From positions 6,497,723 to 6,561,722 of the forward strand of contig NC_057866.1 of assembly GCF_019393635.1 (NCBI RefSeq): DNA of 64,000 bases. The letters are read 5' to 3'. This document shows positions 1 through 12,179 of this stretch, piece after piece. This DNA comes from Dromiciops gliroides. Its lineage: Eukaryota; Chordata; Mammalia; Microbiotheria; Microbiotheriidae. The notes below the pieces were generated by a model, which was not told the origin of the DNA, searched no databases, and was given only the letters and a program-made list of their open reading frames with translations. How positions within the stretch are numbered: the stretch's first letter is position 1; each line of letters begins with the position of its first letter. The position numbers and the translations under genes are program-made.

Positions 1-639
1 TAAGCCATCCCTGCCTTCACAAACTCTGTCATCAAAGTGGAACTAAGACCTCCAAGCAGAACCTAATGCATGCACCGATTCACCTGGCTGCCTGAAGACA
101 TGTGCACTGAGAAATCCAGAGGCCAGGGCGGGCGGAGGGGTGGGGGGGCTGCACCCTGTGTGTCACTGGAGCCGCCTGCTCTCCTGCCTAGAGTGGAGGC
201 AGGGAAAGTCCCTGTTGTCTTTGCAAGAATCAAAGGGACTCACAGAAAAAGACAGTCTGGGCCAATGGTGGCTGCCCCCAGGTCAGAACTGTGACTCCTA
301 TACTTAACAGCTGTGTGACCATGGGCAGGGCCACCTCTGCATAAGGTGGAAAGGACACCCACAGTGTGGACACCACAAGGACAGTGGGAGAATTACATGA
401 GACACTGCTGCAGAAGGCCCGATGGACCTTAGATTGCCATAGAACATCGGCTGTCACCACCACCATTGCCCCTCCTCATCCTTATCACCACCTGCCCAGG
501 AAAGCTTGAAGCTCTCCCAGCCACTGTTTTCTGCAAACACGGCTGGGGCAGTTTATGTCAATGACAAAAAATGGGGTGTCCTGATCATCCGTCAGAAAAG
601 TGAGGGAGGGTTTTGTCTGCAAAAGCTTTCCCTCCCCAC

Positions 640-745
640 CTCCTTCCTTCCGAACCCTCCCCCTCCCCCCCACCCCCCCCCCACCTCTTTCCCCCCCTGC
701 CCTCCTCCTCCACCCTCCCCTCCCCCCACCACCCCTACCTTCCAT
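640..745. repeat. C-rich low-complexity tract
   Basis: Long C runs broken by T and A. The reading frames across it, rich in Pro or Gly, are composition artefacts. Confidence 0.9.
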
Positions 746-829
746 CCTACCACCCTCATTATCCTGCATCTTTTTTCCCACTTGGAATTTCTTACACCTT
801 TTTTATGATCATAGCAGTGGGAGAGAGAG

Positions 830-1060
830 AGAAGCAAACTGGGAACCAGGAGAGCTGGTCACTAACAGAGATGAGCAAGTCAACTGTTGGAGCCTCAGTT
901 TCCTCCTCTGTTAAAGGGACAGAGAGGAGTAGATTCAATGATTGCCAAGGTTCCTTCTTCCCATCTCTGTGACCTTGGACAAGTCACTTCCCCTCCTAGT
1001 TCCTCCTATGTAAAAGCACAGGGTTGGACCAGATGGCCCTTCCTGCTCTGATGAGGTACT
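830..1060 (+). mobile_element. MIR-type SINE fragments
   Basis: Two overlapping MIR-like motifs (GCCTCAGTTTCCTCCTCTGT; GTGACCTTGGACAAGTCACT), probably nested or duplicated copies. Confidence 0.55.
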
Positions 1061-1164
1061 TTGGGATCCTTCTTATCTCTGGAGCAGCGGAGCGAACTGA
1101 CAACGTGGATTTGAATCTAAAGGGCACCTTGGAGGCCAGCTTAGAAGCAGAACACTCCCATCAT

Positions 1165-1325
1165 ATTAAGCCCTTCATTTTACAGAGAGGAAAACTGAGG
1201 CCCAGAAAGGGGAAAGGTCTTCCCAGAGGTCCTACAGAGGGTAAGGAGAGCTGGATTTGAACTCAGGTCTTCTGACTCCAAAAGTGCTTTCCACTTCACC
1301 ATACTGCTCCAGCCAAGGGCCCTGG
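1165..1325 (-). mobile_element. MIR-type SINE
   Basis: TTTTACAGAGAGGAAAACTG then GGATTTGAACTCAGGTCTTC in reverse MIR order. Confidence 0.65.
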
Positions 1326-1539
1326 AGAGGAGCTGGGAGCTGAGCTCCCCTTCCCATCCATCATCCCCCAGTCCACTACAGTGAAGACCCCCTCCCCTCT
1401 CCCAGACAGTGGCCCTGACCCGGCAGTTGGGCAGAGACAGAACTTTGCTGCCATCTCCTGGCCACTTCTGGGTACTGCTAGTCAGCGGGCTTGCCTTTTC
1501 AGACAAATATTTCCACTTCAGAGGAATCACAGAACCAGT

Positions 1540-1690
1540 GCTAGAAATTCTACCATCTAGTCCAACCCTTTCATTTTACAAGTAAGGAAACTGAGGCAGA
1601 AAATGTCAAGTAGTTTTCCCAGGATCACACAGCTAATAGGTGTCTGGGGTTGGATCTGAACCCAGCTCACTTTTCACTCTACCAGGAAGT
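1540..1690 (-). mobile_element. MIR-type SINE
   Basis: AAGTAAGGAAACTGAGGCAG then GGATCACACAGCTAATAGGT. Confidence 0.65.
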
Positions 1691-1721
1691 CAACAAATCT
1701 GCTCCCTCCCTCTAAAGACTC

Positions 1722-1806
1722 AGTACTGGGATGGGATGAGATGAGATGGGACAGGACAGAACAGGACAGGGTGGGACAAAACAGGACGGGACAGGATGGA
1801 ACAAGC
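1722..1806. repeat. GGGAC/AGGAC pentanucleotide repeat
   Basis: Imperfect 5-bp units: GGGAT, GAGAT, GGGAC, AGGAC, AGAAC. Confidence 0.85.
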
Positions 1807-2388
1807 TAAAATGGATTTAGCCTGGATGGCAAAAAGCAGCAAGGGATGCTGGGGCTTTTCCACCTGTAAGCCAAAAGAATTGTGCTTTTCCATATGCTTC
1901 CCTTTGAAGCATCCCTGGATGGTCAATATTTCACCTCAAGGTGCAGACCACACTGCTCCCAGAAGTCTTTCTTCCACCCAGCTGTGAACCAGGGCTCTGA
2001 TCACAAAACAATTATTTCTTGTGTTCTAGACACCCCAAACCCCACCATTTGACGCCTTCTCTGAGTCCCTCAGAAAACCCAGCTTCACAGGACCTCCAAG
2101 TTGAAAGCCCTTCAGGGGCATCCTGTCCCACTCCGAGCTGAGCAAGCATCCCCTCGCTGAGGCTCCCAGTGAGAAAACAGCTGTCCACCCCCTGGCTCAC
2201 AGGCATCCAATGACAGGGAGCGTCTACGCCGGCTTCCCAGGCAGTTCCTTCATTCTTAGGAATTCTGTCCTAGCCTCTGGCCTAACCTTCCTCTCTGACC
2301 ATGGCTCCTAGTTCGGCTTTCTGGGGCCAAAAAGAGCTAATCCCTCCCCAAGAAAGCCATTCAAACACTGAATCCAGCCATTGTGTCC

Positions 2389-2390
<2 letters not shown>

Positions 2391-2437
<47 letters not shown>
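2391..2437. repeat. (AC)n microsatellite
   Basis: About 23 perfect CA units. Confidence 0.97.
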
Positions 2438-2439
<2 letters not shown>

Positions 2440-2649
2440 CTTCTCCAGTCTAAACAAGCCTCATTCCTTCAACATATCCTCACATGACATGAACAGACTC
2501 TCCCCTTCCCTCTGGTTTTCCTATGGATGCTCTTAATGCCCTTCTTAAAATGCCCAGACCTAGGCACAATAACCCACACATATTCTGAATGGGGCAAGAC
2601 AGTGAAAGCAGCACCTCCTTATTCTTGAAGGCTCAGCCCCTCTTCAGTG

Positions 2650-3960
2650 CAGCCTGAGATCCCACGATCTGTTTTTGGCTGACTTGACTTGAGCTTGCTG
2701 TCAACTCAAACCCTCCCATCTTTTTCAGACTGCTTTCTAATCACGTCTCCTCCATATTGTATTTGTGAATTTCTATACAGGACTTTCAAGTACAAAACTT
2801 ATTTAACATGATTGAATTTCATCTTGTTAACATATTAATAATTCTTATTAGCCAAGATTGTTAATATTTGGCTTTTATTAATAACCATTATTAGCAAAAA
2901 ACAGTTTAAAAAATAACCATTATCAGCCAGGCTAGCTCTCTGTGGTCACTACTTCTTCTTCTAGATGCTCACCAACCATCTCTCGAATTCTGTTCTAGAC
3001 TTCTTCCAGATATTAATCAAGCTGAATTGCCTGTAGTCTGCAGATTCCATTCTCTTCCCCTTTTGGAAAACTGAGGCAGCATTTGCTGTTCTCCTCTCGA
3101 GTTCTCTGTTGGTGATTCTGCAATCACATACCATCATTTTTTTTTCAGGGCTCCGGTGACTTGAATTCCTCAAGGTGCTCTCTTTCTGTCTCCTTCCTCA
3201 TTTATCTTGAGTATCAATTCCCATGAGCCATTTTTGTTCTGTTCTCTCCAGGTCATGTGCCTTGTCAGAAAAAAACAGAAGCAAAACACCTATTGAGCAT
3301 TTCTTCTTTCTTCCTGAAATCGGTTACTGTCACTCCCTCCATCTCAAGCAAAGATGCCCTCCCAGTCCTATTCCTTCTGTGATCTTCTCTTCCTTAAAGA
3401 ACTAAAAAATCTCCTTTCTGTGGTCCTTAACCATCCTCACCAGCTGTGACTCAATCTATTATTAGTCCTTCTGACACTCTTCTAAGATTACTGTAACACA
3501 CTTTGCATTCATATATTACCTTCCCTCACTTCTCTCTCCTGTATGTGTCTTTTTAAAAGCTTAGTTGTTTGGTGAATTCCCCATACAGCCAGGTCAATCT
3601 CTTCAAACAACTCCCATTTTTCCTCCTCCTTGGAATTGTTTTCCTCTGTCTCTTCAGAATTTTATCATTGGTTTCGCATCCTTCCTCAGCAGTTTCCCCT
3701 GTAGAATATTAATCCCTACTTCCTCCGAAACATCTGAAACATCCTTTCCTAAAATCTAGGGTACCTCTGAGGCTATGCCTGGCTGGAAGGAAAGATCATT
3801 CACCCCTAAAGTTTTCCAAAGCAGATGTCTCCTTGCTTGGAAAGAATTGGATCCAGAAGAGAATTTCCGCCCATTGGTTTCTCTAGTCTTTGGAAGGATG
3901 AAATTATCATAAAAGCAAGGCAAGAGGTTATTGCTGCTCTCTTTTTTTCCTCAGAAAGCT
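2650..3960 (-). mobile_element. Ancient L3/CR1-like LINE remnant
   Basis: About 1.3 kb with antisense features typical of L3/CR1 copies, such as TTAATCAAGCTGAATTGCCT, GAGGCAGCATTTGCTGTTCT and AGAAGCAAAACACCTATTGA. No open frame. The family call is from memory of the consensus. Confidence 0.4.
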
Positions 3961-4029
3961 TTGAGAGATGTTCATATAGGTGAAATCTCCCAACACAACT
4001 ACATCATGCCTCTGTTTCAGGCTTGTGGT

Positions 4030-4285
4030 ATAATAAATAATAATAATAAACATGCATATAGTACACTAAGATTTGCACAGCACTTTACAAATATTACCTC
4101 ACTTGATCCTCACAACAGTCCTGGAAGGTGTTATTATCATCCCCAATTTACACATGAGGAAATGAGACAAATGGAGATGAAGTGTCTTGCCCAGAGTTGC
4201 ACAGCTAGTAGGTGTCTGAGTCAGAATTTGAATTCAAGTCTTCTGTCTCCAGTACTTTATCCACTGAATTCTGCATCTTTTTCTT
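4030..4285 (-). mobile_element. Nearly full-length MIR
   Basis: It spans the (AATA)n tail, CAGCACTTTACAAATATTAC, CCAATTTACACATGAGGAAA and GAATTTGAATTCAAGTCTTC, ending near the head. Confidence 0.75.
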
Positions 4286-4629
4286 CTTTCCATCCAAGTG
4301 GTCTATAGTCTAAGCTGGTGATAAAATGGCTTCCGTATCCCACCATTGATCTTTCCCCAAATGTCCCTACCCTGCATCCCCTTGAAAGTTCCTGGCTTGC
4401 CTACCTTCTCAGTAGGAAGAGCTACCCCACCCACTGCTTTCATTGTTCCTGTTTCTTTTAAATAAGCGATACCCTTCCAGGACCACATTCCAGTCATGGG
4501 TCACATTCCACTGGACCTCAGTAATACTTCTGAGGATAATTGGCCTCCCTAACTTGGGACCTCTTGCTTGTTACCTGAACTTTGCACATTTGCAAATGGA
4601 CATTTGAAGCTAAACATTCTAGTACTGGC

Positions 4630-4910
4630 TCCTTTCTTGGATTTTGTTTCTTGTAAGCTTCTGAGTGTCTTGATGACTATTCTTCTTCCTTGCAGAGGGT
4701 CTTTCTCCTCCTCAATGCTAGCGGCTCCCTCTGAGAATGCCTTCCATTTACCCTGTGTGTCTCTTGTTTCTATATCAATTTTTGTATCACCCATTAGTAA
4801 GCTCTTTGAGGGCAAGGACTGTAGTTTTCTTCTTTTCTTTATATCCCCAATGCTTAGTTTAGCACAGTGTCTGACACATAGTAAGCACTTAATAAATGCT
4901 TGTTGACTTG
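4630..4910 (+). mobile_element. LINE-2 3' end
   Basis: Contains AAGCTCTTTGAGGGCAAGGA and CTTAATAAATGCTTGTTGAC, the L2 3' signature. Confidence 0.75.
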
Positions 4911-5004
4911 ATGTGACTACATTGTAGCTTTTCTCTATGGTATCTCCTCTAACTCTTCAGGATACTTTTGTCTTCTTGGCTTCCACATTGAAAGACTATC
5001 TTCT

Positions 5005-5143
5005 GGGGCAGCTAGGTGGCGCAGGGGATAAAGCACTGGCCCTGGAATCAAGAGTACCTGAGTTCAAATCCTGCCTCAGACACTTAACACTTACTAGCTG
5101 TGTGACCCTGGGCAAGTCACTTAACCCTCATTGCCCTGCTGAC

Positions 5144-5146
<3 letters not shown>
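5005..5146 (+). mobile_element. CORE-SINE
   Basis: Full-length tRNA-headed copy. Its 3' tail has expanded into the (GAAA)n array that follows. Confidence 0.88.
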
Positions 5147-5231
<85 letters not shown>

Positions 5232-5253
5232 AAAAGAAAGAAAGAAAGAAAGA
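5147..5253 (+). repeat. (GAAA)n microsatellite grown from a SINE tail
   Basis: About 26 near-perfect AAAG units with one interruption, directly continuous with the SINE 3' end. Confidence 0.95.
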
Positions 5254-5379
5254 AGGTCACTTAGCCATTGCCCTGATTACAGCTGCTCATGTGCCCCTGT
5301 TGGTATGTTTGCTTTTACTAGTAAGGCAGAGGACACAAATGAGTTCAAAACAAAAGGCATTTGGTGAAATAGCATGGGT

Positions 5380-5880
5380 CTCATATGTACAGAAATATTT
5401 CTAGAAGCTCTGTTTGCAGTGGGAAAGAATTGGAAACTAGAGGAGGTGCCTGTTATTTGGGGAATGGCTGAATAAATTGTGATGTATAACTGTGATGTAA
5501 TACTATTGTTCGAGAAAGTGATGAAAGGACAGTTTCAAAGAAAACTGAGAACACTTGTATGAACAGATTCAGAGGGAAGTGAGCAGAACCAGGAAAATCA
5601 TTTCTACAACAACAGTATAAAGATAAATAATTTTGAAAGACTTAGGAACTCTGGTCAACACAAAGACCAAATACAATCCCAGAGGACTCGTGATCAAACA
5701 TGCTCCCCATTTCTCAACTGAAAGGTGAAGGATTCAGAGAGCAGATTGAAACTGGGGTGGGGGGAGCGCATTATAAGAGAATGAATATGTCTTGCTTGAC
5801 TATACTTGTTTACAACAGGATTTTTTTCTTGGTTTTTTTTTTGGGGGGGAGGCAGATCATTTGAGAAAAAAATCATTAAA
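5380..5880 (+). mobile_element. L1 3' end remnant
   Basis: Shows the L1 3' order seen in marsupials: AAAGAATTGGAAACTAGAGG, GGGGAATGGCTGAATAAATT, GCAGAACCAGGAAAATC. Confidence 0.6.
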
Positions 5881-5893
5881 AATATAGCCTAGA

Positions 5894-6044
5894 GGGGCAG
5901 CTAGGTGGCGCAGTGGATAAAGCACCGGCCCTGGAGTCAGGAGTTCCTGAGTTCAAATCCGGCCTCAGACACTTGACACTTACTAGCTGTGTGACCCTGG
6001 GCAAGTCACTTAACCCCCATTGCCCCACAAAAAAAAATATATAT
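5894..6044 (+). mobile_element. CORE-SINE
   Basis: Full-length, A-rich then (AT)n tail. The duplication ATATAGCCTAG is present before (5882-5892) and after (6045-6055). Confidence 0.9.
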
Positions 6045-6049
6045 ATATA

Positions 6050-6720
6050 GCCTAGTTCTGACTATGTCACTTTCTCTACTCACAATATTCCAGCTGTTCC
6101 CTTCTGCATATAAGATAAAATAAGGCCCTTCTCTCTTTATAACTTCATAAAGCCTGTGCTTCCAAAATTATTACATATTTCTCCCCTTCACCCACTCTAC
6201 ACAGCCACCAAACTGACCTGTTTGCTGATCCTTTTTTGTTGTTGTTGTTGGCAGGGCAATGAGGGTTAAATGACTTGCCCAGGGTCACACAGCTAGTAAG
6301 TGTCAAATGTCTGAGGCCGGATTTGAACTCAGGTACTCCTGAATCCAGGGCTGGTGCTTTACCCCTGCACCATCTAGCTGCCCGCTGTTTGCTGATCCTT
6401 GAACACAACTTTCTATCTCCAGTTTCCATTACTTTGCATAGACTGACCCTCATGCCTGGAGCACACTCCTTCCTCACCTCCTAGCTCTTTTCAAAGCTCA
6501 ACTCAAGTATCATTGTCACCTAACTAACACCTTTCCCGGTCTTACTAGCTGTTAGTTCTCCCCAAATATTTTGCATTTACTTGTTTGTAAACAGCTATGC
6601 TATTTCCCTCGATAGAATGTAAGCCTCTTGAGGACAGAGATTGTTTCATTTTTGTCTTTATGTCTCCAGAGCATAGCAGAGTGCTTGGCATATAATGGGC
6701 ACTCCTTACATAGGAGGTGA
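6050..6720 (+). mobile_element. LINE-2 3' end, interrupted by a SINE
   Basis: Typical L2 3' sequence (GAATGTAAGCCTCTTGAGGA, then CATAGCAGAGTGCTTGGCAT), split by the reverse SINE at 6233-6384. Confidence 0.75.
6233..6384 (-). mobile_element. CORE-SINE inserted in an L2
   Basis: Reverse copy with a T/(GTT)n tail. The perfect duplication CTGTTTGCTGATCC (6219-6232, 6385-6398) indicates a fairly recent insertion into the surrounding L2. Confidence 0.92.
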
Positions 6721-7186
6721 TGGATGAAGGTGAAAGAAAACTAACAATAGAGCATTTCCCCTATAAACCTGGGGCATACTCTCCCACAAATACACAAACC
6801 ATCAGTGGGAGAGAAGATATACCAAGGGAACACATGTGGAGGAGCACATAGCTAGGAAAAGTTTGGCTAAGGCACACACATGGAAAGATGTAAACATAGA
6901 AAATTAATGGGGCCAGGATTTACAAAGCAAAGGGCATGTATGTAAGGAATACACGTAGCCAGGAAATATGACTGAAGGGGTTGCCTTGCCTTCCTGCTAC
7001 AAGATGATCTGGGTCTTCTGGTGGTACTATCACCCTACTACTTGGAACAGCCCCACTGATCTCACATTCTTGGCCACACTCCTTTGTTCCTATCTTCACT
7101 GCTGGGCATTGTTCCATGGAGCAAAAGTACAGGAAATTTCACTCCATGACTTCTGGTTTCAGGTGGAGTTCTCAGCTGAGGTGCTC

Positions 7187-7340
7187 CTTTTTTTTTTTTT
7201 TTTTTTGCAGGACTATGAGGGTTAAGTGACTTGCCCAGGGTCATACAACTAGTGAGCATCAAGTGTCTGAGTCCAGATTTGAACTCAGGTCCTCCTGAAT
7301 CCAGGGCCGGTGCTTTATCCACTGTGCCACCTAATTGTCC
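7187..7340 (-). mobile_element. CORE-SINE
   Basis: Reverse copy with a 20-bp T tail. The duplication GCTGAGGTGCTCC / CCTGAGGTACTCC has two mismatches, so this is an older copy. Confidence 0.88.
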
Positions 7341-7658
7341 CCTGAGGTACTCCTTTCCCCTGAGAGGGAGAGTGGTTTCAACCATCTCTTTCTTAGCTGA
7401 GACTTAAGTTCTTTTGGTGAGAGAGATGGTCCCTTTGGCTACCTGACCCATGGCTAGGGAAAAATCTTTAGCTATTTTCTCTTCATAAGAAATCTGGAAA
7501 GTCTCGAGTCTTAGCTATGTGGGACTTCTTTCAGCAGAAAGAGATTTGGGGAACACAGATTTCAAAAGGTTTCAAGAACCCCAAGGTCAAACTCTCCTGT
7601 TCTCTCTTCAAACACAGCACAATCAGCCAGCTAAGTTAGAATCAGACAACTGAGATGT

Positions 7659-7814
7659 CTTTTTTTTTTTTTTTTTTTAGTGAGGCAATTGGGGTTAAGT
7701 GACTTGCCCAGGGTCACACAGCTAGTACGTGTTAAGTGTCTGAGGTTGGATTTGAACTCAGGTCCTCCTCACTCCAGGGCCAGTGTTCTATCCACTGTGC
7801 CGCCTAGCTGCCCC
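7659..7814 (-). mobile_element. CORE-SINE
   Basis: Reverse copy with a T tail. Flanking repeat CTGAGATGTCT / TTGAGATGTCT. Confidence 0.88.
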
Positions 7815-7867
7815 TTGAGATGTCTTTTAACCTTCTGTGTTTGGGACCAAATCACAGTTCGATAAAT

Positions 7868-7995
7868 GAACAAATGAAATATTTATAAAGTGCTTACTAT
7901 GCACAGAGCAGTGTGCTAAGGTCAGGGAATATAACTAGAAAATAAGATGGTACCTGCCCTCAAGGGCCTCCCTTCTAGCAGAGAGAAATCACTTA
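7868..7995 (-). mobile_element. LINE-2 3' end
   Basis: Reverse L2 3' motif (TATTTATAAAGTGCTTACTA, then CCTGCCCTCAAGGGCCTCCC). Confidence 0.65.
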
Positions 7996-8169
7996 GTTTT
8001 CACAAGTTTTCAGCTTCATATCACATAGAAAAGTCCCATCATCTTTAGGGGGCAGCAGCCAGGAGGGTGGCCAGGCTTCTTATTTAAGGTCATTTCCACT
8101 GATAAAATCACGTCAGCTCCTATTGGCTTAGAATTTGCCCACTCTGTTCTCTTCCCTTTTTTGAAAACT

Positions 8170-9905
8170 GGAACACTTCCAATTCAATTCAATAAATGTT
8201 GATTAAGCACCTACTATGTGCTAGACACTATACCAAGGGCCAGGGATACAGATAAGAAAAAGAAAGACAGTCTCTGGTCTCAAAGAGCTTCCCTTCTAAT
8301 GGAGGAAATGACATGTTAGCAGCTAGGAGGACACAAGATACCTATAAGTATAAACTGCATACGCAATCTGAGAGTGGAAAGCATTAGCAGCTGTGGGGAC
8401 CAGGAAGGGCTTTCTGAGTACAAGGAAGATTTAGACTGACTCTTGAAGGAATCCAAGGAAACAAAGATGGAGGTAAGAAAGCAAAACCTTCCAGACATGA
8501 AGAACATCGAATGCAAAGGCACAGAGATGGGAGATAGAATAACATAATTGAAGAACTATAAATAAAATAGTAAGATTGTAGAGTTATGGAGGAGGAGAAG
8601 ATATAAAAAGGTTGGAAAGGGATGAAGAAGCCAGATTATGAAGAGTTTTAGATACCAAATCAAAGAATATATATTTGATATATTTAAGGGGATGGGGAGT
8701 CACTGGAGCTCATTGAGCAAGGGGGTAACATGGTCAGAACTACACTTTAGAAAAGTCACCTTGGCAGCTAACTGGAGCATGGACTGGGGTAAGTAAGAGC
8801 AACTTGATGCAGGAGACCAATTAGAAGGCCACTGTAATAGAAGTAATGGGGTGTTGAGGGTCTGAACAATGGTTGTGGATGGGGGGTGTATGGGACGTAC
8901 ACAAGACTTATTGTGGCGCAGTGGATAGAGCACCGGCCCTGGATTCAGGAGGACCTGAGTTCAAATCCAGCCTCTGATACTTAACACTTACTATCTATGA
9001 GACCCTGGGAAAGTCACTTAACCCCAATTGCCCCGCAAAAAAAAAAAAAAGACATTGTGAAAATGGAAACGAAAGGTTTGCCAACAGAGTAAATGTGTGG
9101 GGTGAGTGAGGGTGAGGATGACATGGAAGTGGTGAGCCTGAGTGACCAGGAAGATGGTGGTGCCCTTGACGGTGATAGGGAAGCTGGGAAGAGGAGAAAG
9201 TTTGGAAGGAAAAGATAATGAGCGCTGTTTCCAAAGTTCTGTTTGAGATACTTATGGAACATCTGGGTCAAGATGTCTAAAAGGTAGCTGATATGGTGCT
9301 CAAGAGAAAGGCTAGGGCTGGATAGATGGATCTGAAAATCATCTGCAGAGAGATGGTCATTGATGAATCCACAGAAGCTGATGAAATCACCATGTGAAAT
9401 AATACAGAGGAAAAAGAGAAAAGGACCCAGGATTGAGCCTTGGGAACATCCACAAGGTGTGACCTGGATAAAGGATCATCAAAGGAGATTGAGAAGGACC
9501 AGTCAGACAAAGAAGAGGAGAAAAAGGCAGGAGCATGGAGGAGAGTATACAGGAGGTGATCAATAGTGGCTAATACTTCCAAGGTCAAGAATGATGAGGG
9601 CTGAGGGAAGGTCATTGCGTGGCTCAGTGCAGCTGAATGATGAGGTCAGGAGACAGTTTGCAGAGGGCTCATAAGAGAGTGAGAGAAAAGGAATTGGAGG
9701 AGCTGATATAGAGAGCTTTCTCAAGAAGTCTAGTCACCAGAAGAAAAAATATGGACCAACAATAGCTAGCGGAGGTGATAGGATCAAGTGAGAGTCTTTT
9801 AAGGATGGAAGAAATGTGGGCATTTTTGTAGGCAGTAGGGAGGAAGCCAGAAAATAAAGAGAGATTGAAGATGAGAGAGAGTGGGGACAATAATGGAACC
9901 AAGCT
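8170..9905 (-). mobile_element. LINE-2 remnant with reverse-transcriptase fragments
   Basis: The 3' end lies at 8170, with the motif that reads TTTATTAAGCACCTACTATG on the plus strand in this family (here GTTGATTAAGCACC). On the minus strand, decayed RT pieces are readable: LPTAYKNAHISSILKRLSLD at 9669-9902 and a palm-like segment at 9277-9615. A SINE interrupts it at 8913-9050. Non-functional. Confidence 0.8.
8913..9050 (+). mobile_element. 5'-truncated CORE-SINE inside an L2
   Basis: Begins within the head at TGTGGCGCAGTGGATAGAGC and ends in A14. It splits the L2 at 8170-9905. Confidence 0.88.
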
Positions 9906-10214
9906 GCTGGAGAAGTCAGGAGTCTTTGTTCATATTAGGTATGGACTTCCTCTTAGCTGCTTTGTTATGACATTTTCAGTTCAAATATTATTTATTCCCT
10001 TTGGCAGATAGAAAAGAGCCAAGATAAGTTAGGAGCTCTGTCTTCTTACAATCCTCAGGTAACATTGTCCCATTTTCCATGATCCACTGTCCTATCCCTT
10101 TTTTGATTCTCCTCTTTTTTACAGTATAGTCAAAAAAGCAAAGGGAAAAAATACTCTTTTCTGTCATCCTTAACATTCTTCAACATCTTCAACTCATTCT
10201 TCAGTTTAGCATTT

Positions 10215-10325
10215 GCAAAACAATCTAAGTCCTGGGAACAGGGACTGTTTCTTCTTTGGTTTTGTATCTTCAGTGCCTAGTGTGTATGGTAACTGTTAAA
10301 TAAATGCTTGTTGATGAACTGATTC
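10215..10325 (+). mobile_element. LINE-2 3' end
   Basis: GGGAACAGGGACTGTTTCTT followed by TAAATAAATGCTTGTTGATG. Confidence 0.6.
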
Positions 10326-10479
10326 TGTGACAGGCTTGTGATCTCTTTCCTGAAGTTCTCACCCATCTTCTTTCTATCAAAGTCGTCTCTAGTATCCTCT
10401 GATATCACTTCACCTTAACTGCTGCCTCCATTGAACTTCACCAACATGTTCTCCATCACAATTTCTCCTTCTGATTTCT

Positions 10480-11110
10480 AGATGTCCTCACAAAAGGAAA
10501 CATCTCTCATAAATACAAAATGCTACTTTACTAGGCATGTATCCCCAAGAAGGTCAAAGATGGATAAAAGGTCCCATATACACCAAAAACAGCCCAACAA
10601 AGAACTGGGAAAAGAGGAGTTGCCCATCAAGAAAGGAATGACTAAAAAGATATTTGGGACATGAATGTAATGAAATATTGTTTGACTGTAAGAAGCAATA
10701 AGTATAAAAACATAGAGAAGCATAGGAAATTTTACAGAAACTGATGAGGAACAAAGTAGCAGAACCAGGAAAACAAGACACACAACTTCTGACTTCAACA
10801 ATGGAAATGGAAAGAACAACCAAAAAATAAACTAAACGTTGTGTAATTATAATGACCAAACTTGGCTCTGAAAAAGATATATGAGAATTCACTACCTCCT
10901 TTCTTTGCAGAGATGGGGAACTAAGCACAAGAAACATAGAATATAGATCCAATTTGGCTAATGTGTTAGTCAGTCTTGCTGACCTTGTTTATTTATTTAT
11001 TGTTTGTTTGTTAGGAGATATATCTCAGGGAGTGAGATATTAAGGAATGAAGGTGACATAAATACAAAATATATCAATAAAGTTATGATTATTTATACAT
11101 ACACAATGCT
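10480..11110 (+). mobile_element. L1 3' end remnant
   Basis: TGTATCCCCAAGAAGGTCAA, AGAACCAGGAAAACAAGAC, GCAGAGATGGGGAAC, then the closing ATATCAATAAAG. Confidence 0.6.
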
Positions 11111-11380
11111 ACTCTGTCTCTGCCTCCTTCCTTACTGCCTTTACCTAGTCTGATTCTTCTGGAAAAAGTTTAGATACATTTTGGAAGCCACATTCCAGGC
11201 TTTTCATCCTACCAAATATCAACAATGCCTCTGAGGTCAAATTTGCCTGCTTATGTTAGGACCTCTGGTTTACTTTGCCTGTTTGCCTTATTGATTTTTA
11301 TGTTTGGGTGTTTGTTTTTTCTTTTGTCCAGTCCTGTAATTTTTTTTAGTGAGGCAATTGAGGTTAAGTGACTTGCCCAG

Positions 11381-12064
11381 TGTGATGTTTAAAATCTATA
11401 TTGTGTGATCACCTTAAATTAGAAGCTTCTGCACCAGTCTTTGGGCATTAAACATTTATTAAAGCATACAGGTATTAACATGGAGTTCAGAAAGTTAAGA
11501 AAAGGTCTATCTAGGGGCAGCTAGGTGGCACAGTGGATAGAGCACTGGCCGTGGAGTCAGGAGTACCTGAGTTCAAAGCCAGCCTCAGACACTTAACACT
11601 TACTAGCTGTGTGACCCTGGGCAAGTCACTTAACCCCAATTGCCTCACTAAAAAAAAAAAAGAAAAAGAAAGAAAGAAAGAAAAGGTCTATCTAGCCTAG
11701 AGTTCCAGCCTGGTTGGGTTCTTCCTCCAGTCCTCCTCCAGGAGCCTGCTTTAATCAGGAACTCTCTAGCAAGCTGATTGTGGAAGCTTTTTATAGGTCT
11801 GGAACAGAGGTGGTCCTTACACACTGCTTCAAGCTGATTGGTTGGCATCATCCAAATCCATTGGTTTTGAAGGTGTTCTCAAGTTGAGTTCACAGTCTAG
11901 CTTCTGAGAACAATACCTTCTTAAGGGCTAGCCAGGTGTGATTACAATCCAGTTAACTTGAAGTAGGCTAATCAGCAGTCAATCACTCTCACTTGATTCA
12001 ATCAGTCTAGATTAATCTCCAGATGGGTCTTTGAGTATCTGCTAAATCCCATTATTTCATCACA
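11381..12064 (-). mobile_element. Solo LTR of an endogenous-retrovirus-like element
   Basis: Ends TGTGATG...CATCACA, flanked by 4-bp CCAG duplications (11377-11380, 12065-12068). Read on the minus strand it has a TATA-like box (about 11788-11796) and AATAAA (about 11456-11461). It is inserted inside a SINE and itself contains another SINE at 11514-11680. A solo remnant with no internal genes; age moderate, younger than the SINE it splits. Confidence 0.85.
11514..11680 (+). mobile_element. CORE-SINE inside the LTR
   Basis: Full-length copy with an A/G-rich tail. The 15-16 bp duplication AAAAGGTCTATCTAG lies on both sides without mismatch, so it is the youngest of the three nested insertions. 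Confidence 0.9.
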
Positions 12065-12179
12065 CCAGGGTCACACAACTAGTAAGTGTCAAGTGTCTGA
12101 GGCTGGATTTGAACTCAGGTCCTCCTGACTCCAGGGCCGGTGCTCTATCCACTGTGCCACCTAGATGCCCCCACCTGTA

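Larger units (their letters stand above)
11339..12172 (-). mobile_element. CORE-SINE split by the solo LTR
   Basis: The two halves, 11339-11380 and 12065-12172, join into one normal SINE if the LTR and one CCAG are removed. The SINE's own target duplication is CCTGTAAT (11333-11340 and 12174-12181). Confidence 0.85.

Noticed and set aside
5916-5960. tRNA genes suggested by A- and B-box-like motifs
   Set aside because: The motifs belong to SINE heads. None folds as a complete tRNA by eye and all are followed by SINE bodies.
9277-9902. A reverse-transcriptase gene
   Set aside because: RT-like segments are scattered over frames within a decayed L2 interrupted by a SINE; not a working gene.
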